A stretch of DNA of 49,172 bases from a virus. Made by a program: the position numbers and the translations under genes. Below, in pieces: positions 47,520-49,172 of this stretch (its first letter is position 1; each line of letters opens with the position of its first letter). The stretch is taken from IMG/VR virus record IMGVR_UViG_3300050821_000522, positions 1-49,172 of that record; one strand, given 5' to 3'. The notes beneath the pieces are model-generated. The model had not been told where the DNA came from. It worked only from the letters and a program-made list of their open reading frames with translations, and ran no database searches.

Positions 47520-48169
47520 CCAAATGGAACCTTAAGTTCTTTGAGTCAGGGGAATGGCAAGTACTAGAGGAGAGACTCCGTGACCGCTTGGAACAGGGTA
47601 TTGTGGATAATCCTGACCGTGGAGATCTATTTGCTGCGTTGGATGCTGTTAGTCCTGAAAGGGTTAATGTGGCTATCCTTGGACAGGACCCGTATCCTCA
47701 GCATGATAATGCAACTGGCATTGCCTTTAGCATCCCGGTGGGCTCATCTAAGTTTCCTCCGACGCTCCTTAACATCCTTAAAGAATACTCAGAAGACTTA
47801 GGATATCCTTACCCTTCTTGCGGAAGCCTTTTACCGTGGTGCAAGCAGGGCGTACTGCTGTGGAATGCACTACCCACCTGTCAGGCAGGGCTTCCAGCAT
47901 CCCACAGGAATTGGCACGAGTGGTACTTCTTAACTCAGGAGATCATGGAGAAGCTCAATGAACAGAATACTCTGGTGGTTAGTCTTGGGTCTTTTGCTAA
48001 GTCTTTTTGTGGCGATGTTCGCCCCGATCATCTCCTCTCGTTCTCACACCCATCTCCACTCGCTGCTCTCAAAGGAAACAGGCCCTTCTCTGGTTCCCGC
48101 CTATTCTCCACCATCAATTCCAAATTAGTTAAGTTAGGTAAAGAAGCTATTGATTGGAGGCTGGAATGA
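47510..48169 (+). CDS. Family 1 uracil-DNA glycosylase
   Basis: 219 aa from ATG 47510, preceded by GGAAAGG; GTG 47495 in frame is an alternative. It shows the water-activating loop ILGQDPYPQ, the uracil-binding VLLWNALPT strand and the minor-groove loop SHPSPLAAL, all typical of family 1 enzymes. It removes uracil from DNA. Coupling with the primase-helicase by overlap implies repair at the fork. The genome therefore should not be uracil-substituted. Confidence 0.92.
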   Translation: MCLAKWNLKFFESGEWQVLEERLRDRLEQGIVDNPDRGDLFAALDAVSPERVNVAILGQDPYPQHDNATGIAFSIPVGSSKFPPTLLNILKEYSEDLGYPYPSCGSLLPWCKQGVLLWNALPTCQAGLPASHRNWHEWYFLTQEIMEKLNEQNTLVVSLGSFAKSFCGDVRPDHLLSFSHPSPLAALKGNRPFSGSRLFSTINSKLVKLGKEAIDWRLE

Positions 48170-48387
48170 GACGAGGTAGATACGGAAATAGGGTATCTTT
48201 CAGAGTTACTTTAGATACATACAACGACACTTCAATTGAAGAACTTAGACAAGCTATTGAAAAGGTAATAATCTTAAGAACAAATCCAACGGCTAAGGTT
48301 CATTGGCCTGCAGATTACCATGGGAGACCTTCTTATGCCCAAGAGGACATGGACTCCCGAAAAGATATGGATATTATTTCAAGGTAA
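48166..48387 (+). CDS. 73-aa basic hypothetical
   Basis: ATG 48166 overlaps the UDG stop (ATGA) and has GGAGG upstream. A mixed alpha/beta product (VSFRVTLDTYNDTSIEELRQ). The 3' end overlaps the next gene by 53 bp. Confidence 0.5.
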   Translation: MRRGRYGNRVSFRVTLDTYNDTSIEELRQAIEKVIILRTNPTAKVHWPADYHGRPSYAQEDMDSRKDMDIISR

Positions 48388-48526
48388 GAAGGATGGTAGG
48401 AGTATTGCTCAAATAGCCCAGGCATTAGGAAAGAGTAAGAATGAAGTAAATTGCTCTTGGAATAATTATGTCAGAAGACGTACCTGGTCTTGGGAGGAAA
48501 TAAAGAGGACTGTTCATGGAACCTAG
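48335..48526 (+). CDS. 63-aa HTH / SANT-like DNA-binding protein
   Basis: ATG 48335 with GGGAG upstream. RTWTPEKIWILFQGKKDGRS followed by IAQIAQALGKSKNEV reads as a Trp-capped three-helix domain with a helix-turn-helix, as in SANT/Myb or GcrA-like proteins. A possible transcription regulator of this phage. Confidence 0.6.
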   Translation: MPKRTWTPEKIWILFQGKKDGRSIAQIAQALGKSKNEVNCSWNNYVRRRTWSWEEIKRTVHGT

Positions 48527-48776
48527 ATTAGCAGTTAACAACGACTTCGGTCCTGGTCCTCCTATAGGAAACAAGGACTGGATCACTCCTTTACCCGTAG
48601 GCACCAGATTCTTGTGTATGGATAATAAGACTAAGAACATTCTGGAATTAGAAGTATTAGCCAGGAGTCCTGGCGATTATGTGAAGTTGATTGATCACGG
48701 AGATAGCAGTGTTTGTTGGCACATACCTGAAGCATTCTGTTTTCAGAAGACTTTCGCAGATATTTTAGAGGATTAA
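48516..48776 (+). CDS. 86-aa hypothetical
   Basis: ATG 48516 overlaps the previous gene by 11 bp. A beta-rich small domain (LPVGTRFLCMDNKTKNILEL) followed by WHIPEAFCF. Function unknown. Confidence 0.55.
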   Translation: MEPRLAVNNDFGPGPPIGNKDWITPLPVGTRFLCMDNKTKNILELEVLARSPGDYVKLIDHGDSSVCWHIPEAFCFQKTFADILED

Positions 48777-48935
48777 ATGAGTAACGTAGTTGATTATAAT
48801 ACCTTTAGTACTTTGTCTCTGTTAAGAGATTCCATTAAATGGTTTAAAGGACACAACAAAGAAGGTCTATTTGACTCTGCTATTAAAGTAGAAGAAGGGG
48901 CTTACCAAGAGTATCTTCGTTCAGCCAGACAATGA
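48777..48935 (+). CDS. 52-aa hypothetical
   Basis: ATG 48777 directly follows the previous TAA. The product is helical and polar (SLLRDSIKWFKGHNKEGLFD). Its end lies just before the peptidase gene. Confidence 0.5.
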   Translation: MSNVVDYNTFSTLSLLRDSIKWFKGHNKEGLFDSAIKVEEGAYQEYLRSARQ

Positions 48936-48946
48936 GGGAGGTTGGC

Positions 48947-49172
48947 ATGTTGAAGGGTATCTGCGTCGGGATACTACTTCTATTAACAATGGGGGAAGTG
49001 AATGCGCATAACAGACCACGAGTGGAAGCTCCTAGCAATAGTTGGTCTACTGGCTTCTCTGGCTATGTACAACCAACTACTAGGGTTAGCAAAGATACCA
49101 GAACGAGAACCAGCACTAGAAGACTGTCCCATCGCAGACAGTTATCTATTAGACGAACGACCGTTCCCGTTC
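48947..49172 (+). CDS. Secreted M15-type peptidase, N-terminal part (continues at position 1)
   Basis: The gene starts at ATG 48947, six bases after a GGGAGG ribosome site, and continues across the circular join to the TAA ending at 574, for 233 aa in all. The N-terminus looks like a signal peptide: Lys at residue 3, a run of Ile/Leu/Val (GICVGILLLL), then VNA as a plausible signal peptidase I site near residue 20. An Arg/Ser/Thr-rich linker follows, and its odd composition is probably forced by the second frame overlapping it (49002 to 173). The catalytic domain is at the left end of the window. A role in degrading host peptidoglycan from the periplasmic side is inferred. Confidence 0.75.
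   Translation, partial: MLKGICVGILLLLTMGEVNAHNRPRVEAPSNSWSTGFSGYVQPTTRVSKDTRTRTSTRRLSHRRQLSIRRTTVPV
49002..49172 (+). CDS. Small membrane protein overlapping the peptidase gene, N-terminal part
   Basis: ATG 49002 follows GGGGGAAGTG and opens an 82-codon frame ending at 173 after the join. The product begins MRITDHEWK and has one hydrophobic segment (LLAIVGLLASLAMYNQLLGL), then an acidic, Pro-rich tail. It lies entirely inside the peptidase gene in another frame. The clean membrane segment, the ribosome site and the low-complexity composition of the other frame in the shared region suggest this frame is really translated. The architecture recalls nested Rz/Rz1 spanin genes, but I see no lipobox, so a lysis role is only a guess. 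Confidence 0.6.
   Translation, partial: MRITDHEWKLLAIVGLLASLAMYNQLLGLAKIPEREPALEDCPIADSYLLDERPFPF
49075..49172. repeat. 98-bp direct repeat, right copy
   Basis: Exact copy of positions 1-98. Removing one copy gives a 49,074-bp circle in which the 233-aa peptidase gene and the 81-aa membrane gene are both intact and in frame. Confidence 0.95.

Noticed and set aside
1-49172. CRISPR array, insertion sequence, integrase or att site
   Set aside because: No regularly spaced repeats, transposase, integrase or tRNA-associated duplication was seen.

Overview
The window is a complete tailed-phage genome assembled as a circle. The first 98 bases recur exactly as the last 98, and two overlapping reading frames that run off the right end continue in frame at the left end, so the unique unit is about 49,074 bp. 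The gene set is that of a podovirus with T7-like replication: family A DNA polymerase, primase-helicase and endonuclease I, with a gp12-like tail nozzle, portal, scaffold, capsid, terminase and very large ejection-type proteins. I found no RNA polymerase, integrase, repressor or CRISPR. Three consensus sigma-70 promoters (TTGACA, 17-bp spacer, TATATA or TAATAT) suggest the host RNA polymerase does the transcription. A proteobacterial host is likely. The two tRNAs read UUA and AUA, codons that are rare in GC-rich hosts and common here. Host identity remains an inference.

Layout. (1) 37.1 kb to the right end and on through the join to 9.5 kb: rightward early and replication genes. Four tiny overlapping genes (37149-37838) are followed by a palindrome-rich regulatory or possible origin region (38040-38226), a strong promoter, a 65-aa gene inside RNA structure and an abundant-looking 448-aa early protein with its own terminator. 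Next come small early genes separated by paired hairpins, two tRNAs, a 527-aa early protein and a second promoter. That promoter drives a SLOG-family protein, primase-helicase, uracil-DNA glycosylase and small genes, ending in a secreted M15-type peptidase that crosses the join. Then follow DNA polymerase, a probable SSB, a ~980-nt gene-free structured RNA region (4494-5475), a Cas4/RecB-type nuclease, endonuclease I and small proteins, closed by a terminator at 9.62 kb. (2) 37.04 kb back to 9.68 kb, leftward: the late operon, driven by a promoter at 37.1 kb. It runs through small proteins, fibre module A, large terminase, a methyltransferase-like protein, portal, scaffold, capsid, fibre module B, endolysin, holins, tail adaptor and nozzle, and finally three large internal or ejection proteins, the last with a zincin motif.

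The most unusual items are the large structured RNA candidate with GNRA loops and two tRNA T-loop-like hairpins, the duplicated coiled-coil gene placed just upstream of each fibre module, the two-frame overprinted gene pair across the join, and the repeated pattern of a small early gene followed by two hairpins.
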